DNA of 64,000 nucleotides from Acidobacteriaceae bacterium. Its GTDB lineage: Bacteria > Acidobacteriota > Terriglobia > Bryobacterales > Bryobacteraceae. Where the stretch lies: contig JADCJL010000108.1 of NCBI GenBank assembly GCA_020247055.1, positions 1 through 64,000 on the forward strand. The letters are read 5' to 3'. The position numbers and the translations under genes were made by a program. Positions 61,638-64,000 of this stretch are shown one piece after another (position 1 is the first letter of the stretch; the number at the start of each line of letters is the position of its first letter). The notes under the pieces were generated by a model, which did not search any database, was not told the origin of the DNA, and saw nothing but the letters and a program-made list of their open reading frames with translations.

Positions 61638-64000
61638 TTACTCGCCGCGAAGGGCCGTGGCGGGGTCGATGCGGGTGGCGCGCCAGGCGGGCAGAAAGGT
61701 GGCCAGGGCGGCGACGAGGGTCAGCAGCAGGGCGACGGCAGAGTAGACGAGCGGGTTCCAGGCGCTGATGCCGTAGAGAACCGCCGCGAGGGCCTGACCG
61801 GCAAGGGCGGCGAGGATGAGGCCGGCACCGATACCGCAGGTGGCCAAGCGGAGGCCCTGGCCCATCACCAGGCGGAGGATCTGAGCGGGTGCAGCGCCGA
61901 GGGCAAGGCGAATGCCGAGTTCCTTCGAGCGGCGAGTGATCGAGTAGGTCATGACGCCGTAGATGCCGATGGTGGCCAGCAGTAGAGCGGCGGCGGCAAA
62001 CAGGAGGGTGACCAGGCTGAGCAGGCGGGAGGCGGCGATGGATTCGTGGACGACGTCGTCCATGGAGCGGATGCGGTTGAGGGGAATAGTGGGATCGAGC
62101 TGGCGCATCTCCTGTTTGAGGGCACCGGCGATTTGCGACGGAGCGAGGGGGGAGCGGAGGGCAATAGTGAGAGTGGGATAGGGCATCTGGGCGAAGGGGA
62201 TGTAGACTTCGGCGCGAGGTTCGTCGGCGAGGCCGCGGCGACGGATCCCCCCGACGATGCCGACGACTTCGCCCGTCCAGTCGGCGCCGTAGGAGAGGGT
62301 GATCTTGCGTCCGATCGGGTTTTGGCCGGGAAAGAACTGGCGGGCCATCGGGGCGGAGAGAATGACGACGCGCGGGGAATCCTTCGCGTCGCGGGGGTCG
62401 AAGAGGCGTCCAGCGAGCAGGGGGATACGGAAGGTCTCGAAGTATCCGGGAGTGACCGAGACGTTGCCGACGGCGGGCTTGACGGCGGGCGGCGGCTCGC
62501 CGGGGATGGTGAGATCCATGAAAGAGTAGACGCCGCCGAGAGGGGGGAAGATGGTGGCGGCGGCGGATTGGACGCCGGGGAGGGCGCGGATGCGGTCGAG
62601 GTAGTTTTGGACGAACTGGGCGGCCGCATCGGGGGAGGCGAAGCGTCGGGTAGGCAGGGAGAGATCGAGGACGGTGACGCTGCCGGTACGGAAGCCGGCG
62701 TCGACGGCGAGGAGACGGCGGACGCTTTCGAGCAGGAGTCCCGCGCCGATGAGGAGGAAGGAGGCGAGGGCGACTTCGGCGATGACGAGGGCGCCGCGCA
62801 GGCTGCTTTGGCGGCGGCCGGCGGTGGCGCCGCGTCCGCCGGCGGTTTGGAGGTCAGTGGCGAAAAGGGCGGGGGCGAGGCCGAACAGAAGGGCGGTGAC
62901 GGTGACAAGGGCAACCGTGAAGGCGATGGAGGCGCCGTCGAGTTGGAGTTCGTCGAGACGGGGCAGGGACGGCAGAGACAGCACGCGGAGGAGGCGGACG
63001 GCCCACCAGGCGAGGAGGAGGCCGAGGGCGCCGCCGAGGGCGGCGAGGGCGAAGCTTTCCGTGAGGAGTTGGCGAAGGAGGCGGGCGCGGGGGGCACCGA
63101 GGGCGGAGCGGATGGCGAACTCCCGCTGGCGGCTGGCGGCGCGGGCGAGCAGGAGGTTGGCGAGGTTGCCACAGACGGTGAGCAGGAGTACGCCAACGGC
63201 GACGGCGAGCAGGTAGAGCATGGGCCGGACTTCGCCGGTGATGGCGTGGGCGAGGGTTTCAACGGCGGCGCGGTAGCCGCGGTTGGTTTGGGGGTAGAGC
63301 TGTTCGTTGCGCTCGCCGAGGGCGAGGATCTCCTGGCGGGCGGCTTCGACGGTGGCGCCGGAACGGAGACGGCCGATGGCTTTATAGATATGAGCGTCGC
63401 GGAGGCGGGAGTTGGGGGAGCCGACGGGGATGGGGGTCCAGCCAGCGGCGGGTTGGGGGAACTGGAAGCTGGGCGGCATGATGCCGATGACTTCGTAGTC
63501 GTTGGCATTGAGGGTGATTTTTTTGCCTAGGATGGCGGGGTCGCCGCCGTGGCGGCTGAGCCACCAGGAGTGGGAGAGGACGATCAGGCGGTGTTGTCCG
63601 GCTTGGTCTTCGCCGGCGGCAAAGGTGCGGCCGTGGAGGGGCCGGGCGCCGAGGAGGGCGAAGAAGTTGAAGTTGGTGGCGATGGTTTCGACCTGTTCGG
63701 GTTCGCCGGCGCCGGAGTAGATGGGGCGGTCGGGGTAGAAGGAGTAGGCAGCGAGGGCGACAAGGGTTTGGGAGTGCTGGCGGTAGTCGAGGAGGTCGGG
63801 CATGGAGATGCCCTGCTGCTCTTTGCCGTCAAGGGTGGGGACGCCGGAGAGGTGGACGAGGGAGTCGGGCTGGTCGTAGGGGAGGGGCCGCAGGAGGAGG
63901 CTATTGACGAGGGCAAAGATGGTGATGTTGGCGCCGATTCCCAGCGCCAGCGTCAGTAGGGCGACTGAGGCGAAACCGGGCTGCTTGACGAGCAGGCGGA
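61638..64000 (-). CDS. ADOP/MacB-like duplicated ABC permease (FtsX domains), 5' end outside window
   Basis: 786 residues are visible, and the frame runs off the right edge (RLLVKQPGFASVALLTLALG at the edge, the start of the first MacB_PCD/FtsX unit), so only a few dozen N-terminal residues are missing. Helix sets near GVLLLTVCGNLANLLLARAA, and at the C-terminus GIYGVMTYSITRRSKELGIR LALGA, with the FtsX motif repeated. It ends PATALRGE. Such orphan permeases are abundant in Acidobacteriota and lack their own ATPase gene nearby. Function (export or signalling of envelope stress) is unknown. Confidence 0.9.
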   Translation of the reverse strand, partial: RLLVKQPGFASVALLTLALGIGANITIFALVNSLLLRPLPYDQPDSLVHLSGVPTLDGKEQQGISMPDLLDYRQHSQTLVALAAYSFYPDRPIYSGAGEPEQVETIATNFNFFALLGARPLHGRTFAAGEDQAGQHRLIVLSHSWWLSRHGGDPAILGKKITLNANDYEVIGIMPPSFQFPQPAAGWTPIPVGSPNSRLRDAHIYKAIGRLRSGATVEAARQEILALGERNEQLYPQTNRGYRAAVETLAHAITGEVRPMLYLLAVAVGVLLLTVCGNLANLLLARAASRQREFAIRSALGAPRARLLRQLLTESFALAALGGALGLLLAWWAVRLLRVLSLPSLPRLDELQLDGASIAFTVALVTVTALLFGLAPALFATDLQTAGGRGATAGRRQSSLRGALVIAEVALASFLLIGAGLLLESVRRLLAVDAGFRTGSVTVLDLSLPTRRFASPDAAAQFVQNYLDRIRALPGVQSAAATIFPPLGGVYSFMDLTIPGEPPPAVKPAVGNVSVTPGYFETFRIPLLAGRLFDPRDAKDSPRVVILSAPMARQFFPGQNPIGRKITLSYGADWTGEVVGIVGGIRRRGLADEPRAEVYIPFAQMPYPTLTIALRSPLAPSQIAGALKQEMRQLDPTIPLNRIRSMDDVVHESIAASRLLSLVTLLFAAAALLLATIGIYGVMTYSITRRSKELGIRLALGAAPAQILRLVMGQGLRLATCGIGAGLILAALAGQALAAVLYGISAWNPLVYSAVALLLTLVAALATFLPAWRATRIDPATALRGE

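Noticed and set aside
62046..63530. 494-codon plus-strand frame opposite the ADOP permease
   Set aside because: Acidic low-complexity antisense of a recognised FtsX-type protein.
1..64000. tRNA or rRNA genes
   Set aside because: A scan for GGTTCGAAT-type T-loops with matching acceptor stems and for rRNA-like conserved segments found nothing convincing.

Overview
The window looks like the chromosome of an Acidobacteriota species from the Solibacter/Bryobacter group. The evidence is high GC, an Oar-like TonB-dependent receptor with an N-terminal carboxypeptidase-type domain, three consecutive secreted proteins with the Solibacter-type C-terminal domain (TIGR03437), a UPF0182 protein, a DUF1080 protein and an ADOP/MacB-like duplicated permease. 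The assignment rests on family recognition only.

Layout. 1-3.85 kb: two inverted, degenerate IS3-family fragments flank an integral-membrane glycosyltransferase. 3.85-11.85 kb (minus strand): a tightly coupled surface-sugar operon, rfbF-rfbG-rfbH, then a ThDP enzyme, an SDR, an FkbM methyltransferase and a GT2. RfbH keeps every diagnostic residue of the CDP-sugar 3-dehydrase, so the operon probably makes a CDP-3,6-dideoxyhexose. The ThDP enzyme plus SDR suggest a branched, yersiniose-like sugar. 12.1-13.7 kb: an insertion-sequence graveyard (IS3 and IS21 pieces, including an IstA start fused to a broken sialidase). 13.7-26.7 kb: a GT39-type transferase, a DUF1080 protein, a molybdenum hydroxylase operon ending in a MoaD-like gene, a conserved unknown protein, an SMP-30 protein, an MFS transporter and a secreted subtilase. 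26.9-35.1 kb: TonB receptor, secreted nitrilase-like hydrolase, a stretch of gene remnants with a possible small RNA, and UPF0182. 35.1-36.3 kb: IS21- and IS256-type remnants. 36.3-44.6 kb (minus): a repeat-rich membrane protein with a degenerate GGDEF-like domain, a TrbI-like glycine-zipper protein, another GT-C protein, and three TIGR03437 proteins, two of them with heme-like Cys-His motifs. 44.7-49.4 kb: mutY and uvrA head to head, then an AP2/HNH-like protein. 49.7-64 kb: DUF2165, an esterase pseudogene, a dual-OB protein, a LysR regulator divergent from gltBD, a DUF2442/DUF4160 pair, infC, a Ser/Thr kinase and a truncated-by-window ADOP permease.

How the genes work together. RfbF, RfbG and RfbH convert glucose-1-phosphate to a CDP-4-keto-deoxy sugar. 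The next enzymes probably branch and reduce it, and the GT2/GT-C pair could place it on a surface glycan. The molybdenum hydroxylase subunits M, S and L form one enzyme, and the MoaD-like protein may supply its cofactor sulfur. GltB and GltD form glutamate synthase, probably controlled by the divergent LysR protein.

Two sequence-scale signals stand out. The plus strand is C-rich from about 13 to 46 kb and G-rich from about 48 to 64 kb whatever the gene orientation, with the switch inside or just after uvrA. Several genes lack a Shine-Dalgarno sequence and instead carry a -10-like hexamer 5-9 bases before the start codon. In two divergent gene pairs with less than 25 bp between them, the two -10 hexamers overlap symmetrically.
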